NCBI RefSeq assembly: GCF_024181225.1
Contig: NZ_CP051198.1
Coordinates: forward strand, 2,170,001-2,234,000
Length of the DNA: 64,000 nt
DNA from: Treponema sp. OMZ 787
Lineage (GTDB): Bacteria > Spirochaetota > Spirochaetia > Treponematales > Treponemataceae
Reading direction: 5' to 3'
Below the pieces are notes generated by a model that had not been told where the DNA came from, did not search any database, and was given only the letters and a program-made list of their open reading frames with translations. The translations under genes and the position numbers were made by a program. Shown in pieces: positions 9,203-16,595 of the stretch (its first letter is position 1; every line of letters starts with the position of its first letter).

Positions 9203-9222
9203 TAAGGACTTAAAACTTCTAA

Positions 9223-9678
9223 TCAAGGAGCTTTATGTTTTAAAGCCTTTGTTAAAAGGCTGTCTAAAAGATTTGAAAATTTGTGAATCTCCTTTTTGCC
9301 GAAAGAGGCTGTTTTTTCCGGAGCGAGACCGTTGGCCTGAAGCTCATACATAAAATTTCTTGCAGACAGGTAGGTATTTATATTGTCACGGGTAAAAATA
9401 GTTCCCCTATCGTTTATAACATAAAGCCCTTTATCAACTAAAAGTTTCGCCAAGGGAATATCCCTCGTTATAGCCAAATCTCCCTCAGCCGAGTTTTCGG
9501 TTATGTAGAGGTCGGCCGCCTGTTCCGTATTTTCGGTAACGATCATGCTTGAACCCTTAGGCACGGGGATTTCCCTGTTTGCTGCAAAGATTACGGGCAG
9601 ATTTAGACGTTCTCCCGCCTTGGCCGTAATTTGTCTTATTCTTACAGGGCACGAGTCGGCATCCACCCAGATTTTCAT
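9223..9678 (-). CDS. DUF188 / YaiI-YqxD family protein (UPF0178)
   Basis: 151 residues, the full length of the family. It starts MKIWVDADSCPVRIRQI and contains ITRDIPLAKLLVDKG and VINDRGTIFTRDNI, matching the PIN-like DUF188 fold. The acidic residues (DAD, TRD) fit a metal-dependent nuclease-like site, but no function is established. Its ATG overlaps the zapA stop by 4 bp and follows GAGG, so it is the last gene of the infC-rpmI-rplT-zapA operon. Confidence 0.85.
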   Translation of the reverse strand: MKIWVDADSCPVRIRQITAKAGERLNLPVIFAANREIPVPKGSSMIVTENTEQAADLYITENSAEGDLAITRDIPLAKLLVDKGLYVINDRGTIFTRDNINTYLSARNFMYELQANGLAPEKTASFGKKEIHKFSNLLDSLLTKALKHKAP

Positions 9679-9974
9679 ATTACCTCATTGATTTTTTCTA
9701 TCATCCGCATAGCGGATTTTTCTATGTCACAAGCTTTTTGGATAAGATCTTGTGAATTTTGTTCCGAAAATTCTTCCTTGTAAAGCTCATCGGTAATTAA
9801 AATGCCCGTAAGAATGGCGAGTTTTAAAGGATCGGAAACCTTTGAGCTTTGCCTCACTTGATCTAAAACATTTAGATAGTGATTGTAAATTCTATTCAGA
9901 TATTCATGAGTTTCGTTAGCTTGAATGGCAAAGGAAGTTCCCAATACATCTATATTTAATTGTCCTTTGCTCAT
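9675..9974 (-). CDS. zapA: Cell division protein ZapA
   Basis: 99 residues. The ZapA pattern is clear: an N-terminal strand region (GQLNIDVLGTSFAIQANETHEYLNRI) followed by a long helix (LAILTGILITDELYKE). ZapA binds and bundles FtsZ filaments in the Z-ring. It lies between a coiled-coil gene and the DUF188 gene and overlaps the latter by 4 bp. Its position in a translation-factor/ribosomal-protein operon would couple its level to growth; this is inferred from gene order. Confidence 0.85.
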   Translation of the reverse strand: MSKGQLNIDVLGTSFAIQANETHEYLNRIYNHYLNVLDQVRQSSKVSDPLKLAILTGILITDELYKEEFSEQNSQDLIQKACDIEKSAMRMIEKINEVI

Positions 9975-9979
9975 TTTGC

Positions 9980-10441
9980 CTAAAATATATCCATCTGTTT
10001 ACTTGTATCGGAAGTTTGTCCAAGTACATCGTCAAGATCTTTTTGAAGATTACCGGAACCAGGGTCTTCCGAAACGGGATCTGCTGCAGGAGCTTGTTGT
10101 AAAGGGGGGGTAGGAGGAGGTGAAAAAGACTCCGGTTCAGATTCGGCTGAAACAGGGACTGCGGTTTCAAATTCAGAGGCAGAAGGCCTCATTTCGTGTT
10201 TTTTTGTATAAGAGGCATCCTCAAACGCACTTAATTGATTAAGTGCGTTGATTATTCCTTCCTCGATCTTAGATTGGTCATCCTTAAAAGTTACTATAAG
10301 CTTCTCTAATTCGGCAATCCGCTTGTCTCTAGCTTCAATTTCCTTTTTTAGAGAATCTTTTTCGGTATGAAGGCTTTTTATCATCTGTACAGCCCTTTCT
10401 ACCTTGTTTTCAAGGAGCCTTACCTGATCGAGATTGAGCAT
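9980..10441 (-). CDS. Coiled-coil protein next to ZapA (possible cell-division partner)
   Basis: 153 residues. Residues about 5-70 are a strongly predicted coiled coil (LENKVERAVQMIKSLHTEKDSLKKEIEARDKRIAELEKLI). The second half is Pro/Ser/Glu rich and probably disordered, including PPPTPPLQQAP. It has no recognised family signature, but the coiled coil and its place 5 bp upstream of zapA resemble ZapB-like or similar ZapA partners; that role is inferred. The start ATG has TAGGAG upstream. It follows rplT after one base. Confidence 0.65.
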   Translation of the reverse strand: MLNLDQVRLLENKVERAVQMIKSLHTEKDSLKKEIEARDKRIAELEKLIVTFKDDQSKIEEGIINALNQLSAFEDASYTKKHEMRPSASEFETAVPVSAESEPESFSPPPTPPLQQAPAADPVSEDPGSGNLQKDLDDVLGQTSDTSKQMDIF

Positions 10442-10442
10442 A

Positions 10443-10802
10443 TTAGACTCCTAAAGCCTTTTTTGAAGCTTCTACGACAGCCTTAAAAGCGGCAGGATCT
10501 TCGATTGCCATGTTTGACAGGGCCTTTCTGTTTAATTGGATTCCGGCCTTGTTCATTCCGGCAATAAAGCGTGAATAAGAAATACCCTCAGCTCTAACGG
10601 CTGCATTGATACGGGTAATCCATATCTGCCTCATATCGCTTTTTTTATCTTTTCGTCCTACATAGCTGTGAAGCAAGGCCTTGCGGACGGCATCGCGGGC
10701 GGCCTTAAAGTTGGTGCCCCTGCGGCCTCTAAAGCCCTTGGCTTGCTTTAATATAGCTCTTCTTCTTGTAATTCTTCTATCACTGCTTGTTGATCTTGAC
10801 AT
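10443..10802 (-). CDS. rplT: 50S ribosomal protein L20
   Basis: 119 residues, full length. It begins [24 protein letters not shown] (longer basic N-terminus than many L20) and contains [28 protein letters not shown] and [23 protein letters not shown], diagnostic for L20. L20 binds 23S rRNA early in large-subunit assembly and in several bacteria represses its own operon. It sits in the conserved infC-rpmI-rplT order with CAGGAG before the ATG. Confidence 0.97.
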   Translation of the reverse strand: MSRSTSSDRRITRRRAILKQAKGFRGRRGTNFKAARDAVRKALLHSYVGRKDKKSDMRQIWITRINAAVRAEGISYSRFIAGMNKAGIQLNRKALSNMAIEDPAAFKAVVEASKKALGV

Positions 10803-10832
10803 TATAAACTCCTGACTTCTATTTCAAATAAA

Positions 10833-11033
10833 TTAACCGTAGGGCAATAGCTGCTTTCGCATCTTCATGCTGTCAGCCTCTGAAAGAATGGCCGATTTCT
10901 TAAGACGGCGTACCCGTTTTTGAGATTTTTTAGTCATAATATGACCCTTGTTCATCTGCTTGTATTTTACCTTACCGCTTGCAGTAAGAGAAAACCTCTT
11001 TTTAGCAGCTCTTTTGCTCTTCATCTTAGGCAT
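10833..11033 (-). CDS. rpmI: 50S ribosomal protein L35
   Basis: 66 residues beginning MPKMKSKRAAKKRFSLTASGKVKYKQMNKGH, a typical L35. The open frame extends 4 codons further to a TTG at 11045, but that region is the Shine-Dalgarno (GGAGG); the ATG at 11033 with 5-nt spacing is the real start. It is the middle gene of infC-rpmI-rplT. Confidence 0.96.
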   Translation of the reverse strand: MPKMKSKRAAKKRFSLTASGKVKYKQMNKGHIMTKKSQKRVRRLKKSAILSEADSMKMRKQLLPYG

Positions 11034-11059
11034 AAGTACCTCCAAAAATTATCATAAGC

Positions 11060-11587
11060 TTATTTTTTTTGCTTGGGACTCAATGTCATAGACATTGTCC
11101 GTCCCTCCATAGCAGGTTTTTTCTCGAGAGTACAGACTTCTTCACCCCCCAGTTTTTCCAAAACCTTGTTTAAAACTTCATAACCGAGCTCGGTATGAGC
11201 AAGTTCGCGTCCCCAAAAACGCACGGTTACCTTTACTTTATCGCCGCCGTCAAGGAATTTTTTGATATGTGCGGATTTAAACTCAAGATCATGGTCGTGT
11301 ATCTTAGGCTGCATTCTGATTTCTCTCATCATTTGCTGCTTTTGATTTTTCTTGGAGTCACGGAGCTTTTTCTCCATTTGAAATCGATATTTACCGTAAT
11401 CTATTATTTTGCAAACCGGAGGCTTCGCGGTAGGTGCAACTTCAACAAGGTCAAGCCCGGCTTCTGCGGCCATTTTTACAGCCTCAATAGTGGGAACAAT
11501 ACCTGCTTGTTCGCCATTAGCCCCAATTAACCTAACCTCTCTTACGCGGATTTGATCATTTATCCGCAAACCTTTTACTTCAGCCAA
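11060..11587 (-). CDS. infC: Translation initiation factor IF-3 (TTG start)
   Basis: 175 residues with both IF-3 domains: N-terminal [25 protein letters not shown], the linker helix ([19 protein letters not shown]) and the C-terminal [21 protein letters not shown] and [18 protein letters not shown]-3 binds the 30S subunit and checks start codons. The best start is TTG at 11587, five bases after AAGGAG. A non-AUG start fits the known habit of infC genes (AUU in E. coli), where IF-3 discriminates against its own start codon for autoregulation; that mechanism here is inference. First gene of the operon. Confidence 0.95.
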   Translation of the reverse strand: MAEVKGLRINDQIRVREVRLIGANGEQAGIVPTIEAVKMAAEAGLDLVEVAPTAKPPVCKIIDYGKYRFQMEKKLRDSKKNQKQQMMREIRMQPKIHDHDLEFKSAHIKKFLDGGDKVKVTVRFWGRELAHTELGYEVLNKVLEKLGGEEVCTLEKKPAMEGRTMSMTLSPKQKK

Positions 11588-11641
11588 CGATTCTCCTTCT
11601 GCACCTTCCTTAAGCGTGCGATATAATAAAATTTAGGGTTA

Positions 11642-11670
11642 ATTATATCGAAAATAAAAAAAATAGTCAA
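11642..11670 (-). promoter_or_regulatory. sigma70-like promoter of the infC operon
   Basis: On the minus strand: TTGACT (11665-11670), 17-bp spacer, TATAAT (11642-11647). The leader to the TTG start is about 50 nt. An ISAs1 element ends only 18 bp upstream of the -35 box, so the core promoter survived the insertion. Confidence 0.8.
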
Positions 11671-11688
11671 GCTCTGAAGATGAAAAAA

Positions 11689-12850
11689 CACGGCTTACGC
11701 ATGAATTCCTTAGCTAAATAAAACATTAAACCTAAATGAATCATCAAAAGTACAAAGCATTTTCTTCCTTTTCAGAGTTTTACCGTTTTGATACATTTTC
11801 ATTCGATTAAAGCAAATCCTCCTTAAAATTGCTATGTTTTCAGCAGTATTTTTTTCTCGAATTTGACATTCATCGTCTCTAAATATTACATCCAGCGACC
11901 AGTGTAAGGTGTTTTCTATTGTCCAATGTGTTCTTACAGCTGTTACAAACTCATTTATATCCTCTATACTGCTAATAAAGTAACGCTTTTCACTGTATTG
12001 TTTGCCTTTGCACCTTACAGTGCTTTTGACCATTCCAAAACTCTTTAAATTTGCCCATTTATTCTTATCTGCAAACCAGTTTATATTAGAAGAAAGAAAG
12101 TATTCTCTTTTTTCTTCTCTGCCATGCCCTATATCCAAGGTTTCAAATCTTAAAAGTGTGTTTTGAAAGTCTTTATCTTCTATAGAAAAATAATCTTTTA
12201 CATCATTATACGCTGCCGGTTGATTTTCTTTTAGAGCCAATACATAATCACATTTTTTCTTTGTGATTTCTTTTGCTATTTCTTTTTGACAACCCATGGC
12301 ATCTATAGTAATTATCGAGCTTTTTAGTTTTAAAAGGTTAAGGAGTTCAGGAATTGCTGTGATTTCATTCGATTTTTCAGCACATTTTATTTGTCCTAGT
12401 ACAACTCCCGCTTCGTGAGCAAATGCACTTACCAAATGAATACCTCTACTTTGTTCACTTGCACTTCCACGTAATGTTTTTCCATCAATGTGAATGTATG
12501 AACCTGCTGGAATATTAAGGGATTGTTCAATCCACGAGATAAAAAGGTTTTGAAATTGTTTGGGATTAATCATCGCAAGGACTCTTCCTATGGTGTCGTG
12601 CGAAGGAACTCCATTTTCTAACAATAGTCCTACCTCATTTTTTAGCCAATCCTTTTTTACTTCGGCAAATTCCCCTATTTCAAATACAGTTTGCACTCCG
12701 CTACAAACAGCGCACAGTGCTATTACCAATATTTCGCTGATTAGATGCTTTACTTTGCCAGACTGACGATTATCATTAAGTTCGTTAAAATATTCTTTTA
12801 ATGTTTTCATACTTTAAATATCGGCTATTTTTTTTCATGCGTAAGCCGTG
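11689..12850 (-). mobile_element. ISAs1-family insertion sequence, copy 2 (complete, 1162 bp)
   Basis: It has the same 17-bp terminal inverted repeats as copy 1 (11689-11705 and 12834-12850) and a different perfect 9-bp target duplication, ATGAAAAAA (11680-11688 and 12851-12859), which proves an independent insertion. It has the same orientation as copy 1. Confidence 0.95.
11710..12810 (-). CDS. ISAs1-family DDE transposase (copy 2)
   Basis: 366 residues, uninterrupted, nearly identical to the transposase at 2722-3822. The catalytic motifs HIDGKTLRGS, TIDAMGCQ and DVIFRDDECQIR are all present. The small number of differences, mostly clustered near the N-terminal coding end, suggests two family members rather than a copy made very recently from one another. 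Confidence 0.95.
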   Translation of the reverse strand: MKTLKEYFNELNDNRQSGKVKHLISEILVIALCAVCSGVQTVFEIGEFAEVKKDWLKNEVGLLLENGVPSHDTIGRVLAMINPKQFQNLFISWIEQSLNIPAGSYIHIDGKTLRGSASEQSRGIHLVSAFAHEAGVVLGQIKCAEKSNEITAIPELLNLLKLKSSIITIDAMGCQKEIAKEITKKKCDYVLALKENQPAAYNDVKDYFSIEDKDFQNTLLRFETLDIGHGREEKREYFLSSNINWFADKNKWANLKSFGMVKSTVRCKGKQYSEKRYFISSIEDINEFVTAVRTHWTIENTLHWSLDVIFRDDECQIREKNTAENIAILRRICFNRMKMYQNGKTLKRKKMLCTFDDSFRFNVLFS

Positions 12851-12903
12851 ATGAAAAAAGTAAAGAGGAAGAATATATCGATTTTATCGGCGGGGTTTAA
12901 AAA

Positions 12904-13557
12904 TCAATAATATTTTTCTTCTTTTTTCATTCGTTCATATTCTTCAATAGAGGAGAATTCACTAAAATCGCAAATAATATTAAATATATAAAAATTACCT
13001 TTTCCGTCATCATACAATGAAGCAACAAAAGAAATACGAAGTATTTTTTCGTTACATTCTATAAAAATACTCTGAAAATAATCAATAAGCTGGTTATATG
13101 GCAGCGATGCATTTATAGCCTCGTGATCAAACCCATAAGGTCTATGCATCTCAGGCTTCTTTTTGTAAATAATATCTCCAAGAGAGAATACTGTAGTCAA
13201 TGATTTAAAACAAGTAGCCGGGGGTTCCGTATTAAATAGGTCGCTCTTAAAAATTACTTCTTCTATATCATCAGGAATACAAGAATAAGATCCTATATTG
13301 GGATTCTCATAGGCACTGTACGGCTTTTGCATATAAACACTAACCTTGTTTTCATAAAATAATGAAATAAATTTTTCTTCAGTTAATGTTTTGATATTAT
13401 CAATAACACCTTGCATGTATTGTTCCACTTCTTTCTCTTTCTTTCGAGAAACTCTCTGCTTCCAAAGGATTCCCATTGAAAAAGCATCGCAATAAAAAAG
13501 CAATAAAATTATAAATATTATGCCAAATTTACGATCTAATCTCAAATTTTTTACCAC
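12904..13557 (-). CDS. Hypothetical protein with N-terminal signal/anchor segment
   Basis: 217 residues from a GTG at 13557; an upstream ATG at 13623 would overlap the previous gene, and a TTG at 13545 is another option. A hydrophobic segment (FGIIFIILLLFYCDAFS) near the N-terminus suggests export or anchoring. The rest is a mixed alpha/beta soluble region with no motif I recognise. It is the last gene of an AT-rich patch of small exported or membrane proteins beside the second insertion sequence. Confidence 0.5.
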   Translation of the reverse strand: MVKNLRLDRKFGIIFIILLLFYCDAFSMGILWKQRVSRKKEKEVEQYMQGVIDNIKTLTEEKFISLFYENKVSVYMQKPYSAYENPNIGSYSCIPDDIEEVIFKSDLFNTEPPATCFKSLTTVFSLGDIIYKKKPEMHRPYGFDHEAINASLPYNQLIDYFQSIFIECNEKILRISFVASLYDDGKGNFYIFNIICDFSEFSSIEEYERMKKEEKYY

Positions 13558-13603
13558 CCCTTCTAGGTATCTCTTTATAATACTATCTTTAATTTTTGTC
13601 AAC

Positions 13604-13828
13604 TCACATAAAAATAGCTGCAAAAATACAAATAAATTTAGTTTCAGTCATAATATGGCTGACACCGCTCTTAACATAACTATATGATGAAGGGAGAAAA
13701 TTACTGTTGCGCCCTTTAGGTCTAAAAAAATTCCAATCAAGTAAAAAGCTTCTTTCATAAAATTCATCACTTTTTTTGCATGAAAAAATCAAAACAAAAA
13801 TAATTAATAAAATACATAATTTTTTCAT
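13604..13828 (-). CDS. Small predicted lipoprotein
   Basis: 74 residues starting MKKLCILLIIFVLIFSCKK, a type II signal sequence with Cys at residue 17. An open frame extends upstream to 13873, but this ATG follows AGGGGA and the signal sequence starts here. The mature part is 58 residues without a recognised domain. A promoter-like repeat lies at 13846-13873. Confidence 0.55.
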   Translation of the reverse strand: MKKLCILLIIFVLIFSCKKSDEFYERSFLLDWNFFRPKGRNSNFLPSSYSYVKSGVSHIMTETKFICIFAAIFM

Positions 13829-13845
13829 AATTAATCCCCTAATTA

Positions 13846-13873
13846 TTATTACACAAAATATAAAAGCAAACAA
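13846..13873 (-). promoter_or_regulatory. Promoter-like element shared with 14925-14952
   Basis: On the minus strand: TTGTTT (13868-13873), 16 bp, TAATAA (13846-13851), with TGTG immediately before the -10. About 40 bp around it closely match 14922-14961. Confidence 0.45.
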
Positions 13874-13894
13874 GTGTCGTAGCTGCTATTTTAT

Positions 13895-13997
13895 TTAAGT
13901 TGCAGATTTTCCATCTAACACAAAATCTGTTAATTTTGTTATTTCTTCATCTATTAAATATGCAAAATTGCTTATAAGATAAATCTAATTCTTTCAT
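13895..13997 (-). pseudogene. Possible frameshifted gene remnant
   Basis: GAGG and an ATG at 13997 open MKELDLSYKQF, which stops quickly. Another frame from about 13985 reads LISNFAYLIDEEITKLTDFVLDGKSAT up to TAA at 13895-13897. The total length of 103 nt is consistent with one extra base. No family is recognised and the remnant is short, so this is tentative. Confidence 0.3.
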
Positions 13998-14020
13998 ATC
14001 GTACATCCTCAATTTCGTTA

Positions 14021-14485
14021 TTATTTTCTCACTAAAAGAAATACAATAATTAATGCAACTAGAGGAAATAAAATACATGATAATATTGCTGTTATTTTAT
14101 AAGCAAATCCCAAATCACCATTTTCTGCACGTTTCTTTTGTATACTTGATATGATCCACGCTCCTAAAAACTAAATTATTCCTACAATAAATATTATTAA
14201 AATTTTTATAGAACCATAATGATAGTCCATATTACCATAATATATCCTTTTAACTAAAATTATCGTAAAAATAATTAATATTATTGAAGGCAGTATTGTA
14301 TACCTAAAAATATGGAACCATGTATCAACTGCCGGACTATCAAATACAATATTTTTTATTTTTTTGTTCAATCTTCCTAACCATGAAGCAGTTACAAATA
14401 ACAATAAAAGGAAATACAATATCACCCAATAAAGTCCGGGCCAAAACGACAAAATTGTAAAAAAATTATCTATGCGGCTTGACAT
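14021..14485 (-). pseudogene. Multi-spanning membrane protein gene with an in-frame TAG
   Basis: A good start (GGAGG, 8-nt spacing, ATG at 14485) opens a 104-residue membrane protein with about three hydrophobic segments (WVILYFLLLLFVTAS, ILPSIILIIFTIILV, KILIIFIVGII) and stops at TAG 14171-14173. The same frame then stays open for 49 codons to TAA at 14021 and encodes another membrane segment (ITAILSCILFPLVALIIVFLLV). The simplest reading is one membrane protein of about 154 residues broken by a nonsense mutation. Function unknown. Confidence 0.7.
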
Positions 14486-14566
14486 TTATTTTTCCTCCAG
14501 ATTTTTATATCATTAGGTATCTCATATGATAATAAAAATACATGTGTCATCATACACCTCCAATAT

Positions 14567-14903
14567 TTATTTTAAATATTTATAAAATATTCTAACCGCA
14601 TCATCCATTACATTATTTATAATAAGACTTTCTTCTTTTGTCCATTTAGGAATATATACTTCCTGAGAGTCTTTTTTCAGAGCCGGCGGATTTGTTCCGT
14701 AAAACAGTTTATTATATACGTCTAATATTACACAATCCACACCATCATCATCACCTATAAACGATTCTTTCAATGTATAGGCCATGTCAGATGCAATATT
14801 CCAAAAACTCATCACGATTATCAGAAAACCATAAACAATAACATGTTTGATTAGACATCTTAAATTCTACTAAACAATATTCAATTTTCGTATTAAATTT
14901 CAT
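14567..14903 (-). pseudogene. Hypothetical gene with a probable T-run frameshift
   Basis: ATG at 14903 (AGGA upstream) opens MKFNTKIEYCLVEFKMSNQ..DNRDEF and then leaves frame at a run of five T (about 14803-14807). Removing one T joins it to WNIASDMAYTLKESFIGDDDGVDC..VRIFYKYLK, ending at 14567. The total of 337 nt equals 112 codons plus one base. The rejoined protein of about 111 residues looks like a small cytoplasmic immunity-type or hypothetical protein; no function can be assigned. The 3' part alone could be translated from an internal ATG at 14812. Confidence 0.55.
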
Positions 14904-14924
14904 TTAATATAATCCTAGTTTTTA

Positions 14925-14952
14925 TTATTACACAAAACATAACAGTAAGCAA
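14925..14952 (-). promoter_or_regulatory. Promoter-like element shared with 13846-13873
   Basis: On the minus strand: TTGCTT (14947-14952), 16 bp, TAATAA (14925-14930), again with TGTG before the -10. It lies 22 bp upstream of the ATG at 14903. Confidence 0.45.
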
Positions 14953-15031
14953 GTATCGGTACCCGGGACAAGGTTTTGTGTTCATAATGTTAATCTTTTT
15001 TATATTTGTACCAATAACATATAAAAATCTT

Positions 15032-15418
15032 TTATTTTGAGTCAACAAATAACGAAATAAAAAAAACAATGGCATATATAAAACCTATAATTACAAATAA
15101 TACAGTTCTAATTTTTATAGTCTTGACAAGTTTTTTTCTGTATTTTATTATTTTCTCTGTATCATCATCCCTAAATTCCAATGCTTTTTTCTTAATATAT
15201 GAATCAGGCATTACCCATGTCCAATTTCCCTCATTATTTTTATGATTCCAATATTTACCGTAATAATGTCCTTCTAAAAAAGCAGTTTCTACAAGAGAAT
15301 TATAATCTAATCCGGGTATTTTTTTTTGATAAAAACCTATAAATATAGATAATATAAAACATGATACAAATAAAAAAATACTCAAAAAAGCGCATAATAT
15401 TAAAATTGAAGTAGCCAT
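15032..15418 (-). CDS. Small membrane protein, hypothetical
   Basis: 128 residues. Two hydrophobic segments (SILILCAFLSIFLFVSCFILSIFIGF at the N-terminus and TVLFVIIGFIYAIVFFISLFV at the C-terminus) enclose a polar central region of about 70 residues with several aromatic residues (YYGKYWNHKNNEGNWTWVM). No family recognised. It overlaps the end of the upstream small gene, suggesting co-transcription. Confidence 0.5.
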   Translation of the reverse strand: MATSILILCAFLSIFLFVSCFILSIFIGFYQKKIPGLDYNSLVETAFLEGHYYGKYWNHKNNEGNWTWVMPDSYIKKKALEFRDDDTEKIIKYRKKLVKTIKIRTVLFVIIGFIYAIVFFISLFVDSK

Positions 15419-15588
15419 ATCACACAATCTCCATATTCGTTTTTTTCCATATAGGTTCCTAAAATATTTTTAATATCATACTCTGAAACATTGTAATTAT
15501 TTGCATAGTTTATATATGATAATTCTTCACAATGAATAACGAAAACAGTAATGATGATAAACAAAAACATTACAATATTTTTTTTCAT
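15400..15588 (-). CDS. Small exported protein, hypothetical
   Basis: 62 residues beginning MKKNIVMFLFIIITVFVIHCEE, a signal sequence that may be lipoprotein-type (VIHC). The mature part is about 42 residues. The ATG has only a weak GAG upstream. First gene of the AT-rich patch; no function can be assigned. Confidence 0.4.
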   Translation of the reverse strand: MKKNIVMFLFIIITVFVIHCEELSYINYANNYNVSEYDIKNILGTYMEKNEYGDCVIWLLQF

Positions 15589-15708
15589 TCTTTTAATCTC
15601 TTTTTATGGAAAGTGAAAATAATCAGTTAAGTAAAATTTAACACAAATCCGCAAAAAATACCAGAGCTTTGGCGTAAATCCAAATACAAAAATATCTTGC
15701 CTCATCCA

Positions 15709-15737
15709 TTGACAAAATTTTTCTTTTCAGGTAATAT
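15709..15737 (+). promoter_or_regulatory. Promoter for a possible leaderless mRNA (ECF transporter operon)
   Basis: TTGACA (15709-15714), 17-bp spacer, TAATAT (15732-15737), then 7 nt and the ATG at 15745. The -10 box overlaps an alternative upstream ATG at 15736, which argues against that start. Confidence 0.65.
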
Positions 15738-15744
15738 GTCTGTC

Positions 15745-16584
15745 ATGTCTAACAATATAGTATACTTAAACTCTGAGCTAAAAGACTACGCTTTTTATAC
15801 GGAAAATTCAAACGATATTTCGGTTCTTGCAGAACAGATAAGAACCTACACTTCAAAAAAAAGAACTATCTTGGATCCCCGAACAATAGTATTTTTAAAC
15901 ATTGTGCTTTCACTTATAACTACGGTTTCTTCATCTCTTTCTGCAAATATTTTTATTTTTTTTGTGTCCTTGAGCATTGTCTGCCTTTTTAAAATGTACA
16001 AAAAGGCAATAAAATATACCTTAATATTCTTTTTAGCGCTCGCTCTTCCTTTCGGGATAAGAGCCCTGCCCGATCTGCCTATACAGTTTTTTATTAACTC
16101 CGTTTCCCTCATTGCCATGGGTGTGCAAAAATTTTTACCCTTCCTTATGGCGGCAACAGTAATTTTTAACAAGGTAGATACAAAGAGCCTCGTAAGTTCT
16201 TTAAATAAAATAAAGCTTCCTAAGGGCATAATGCTCGGCTTTACGGTTGCAGTGCGTTTTTTACCTACAATAAAAAAAGAAATGAACATAATCACAAACA
16301 GCATGAAAATGAGAGGAATCGAGCTAGGAGCAAAAAGTATTTTTTTTCATCCTATCAGAAGTCTGGAGTATGCCCTTGTTCCGGTTCTTTTTAGAGCGAC
16401 CTCGCTTGCAGATGATATGACGGCTGCAGCCCTTGTCAAGGGAGCCGAAGCCCCAAAAACTGCCGCAGAGCTTTTTAAAATAAAATTCGAAATAATAGAT
16501 TACGCCTTTACCCTTATCTCCCTTTTTGTTGTCGGTGCTGCAATAATCTTCGACTTCGATTCCGTATTTACGAGGCTCTTTTGA
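15745..16584 (+). CDS. ECF transporter transmembrane (T) component
   Basis: 279 residues from ATG 15745. It is a CbiQ/EcfT-type membrane protein: hydrophobic segments from about residue 50 (FLNIVLSLITTVSSSLSANIFIFFVSL) onward, and near the C-terminal half the cytoplasmic coupling region with the Ala-Arg-Gly type motif (SMKMRGIELG). It joins the ATPase to the substrate-binding component of an energy-coupling-factor importer. Earlier in-frame ATGs exist (15697, 15736), but 15736 lies within the -10 box. It is followed at 11 nt by the ATPase gene. Confidence 0.85.
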   Translation: MSNNIVYLNSELKDYAFYTENSNDISVLAEQIRTYTSKKRTILDPRTIVFLNIVLSLITTVSSSLSANIFIFFVSLSIVCLFKMYKKAIKYTLIFFLALALPFGIRALPDLPIQFFINSVSLIAMGVQKFLPFLMAATVIFNKVDTKSLVSSLNKIKLPKGIMLGFTVAVRFLPTIKKEMNIITNSMKMRGIELGAKSIFFHPIRSLEYALVPVLFRATSLADDMTAAALVKGAEAPKTAAELFKIKFEIIDYAFTLISLFVVGAAIIFDFDSVFTRLF

Positions 16585-16595
16585 AGGACGATAAA

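Noticed and set aside
12851-12910. Short frame MKKVKRKNISILSAGFKNQ after the second insertion sequence
   Set aside because: Its ATG is part of the 9-bp target duplication, no Shine-Dalgarno is present, and 19 codons are too few to support a gene.
14893-15075. 60-codon minus-strand open frame
   Set aside because: It covers a promoter-like repeat and overlaps the membrane gene ending at 15032; no start site support and no protein-like pattern beyond AT-rich hydrophobic codons.
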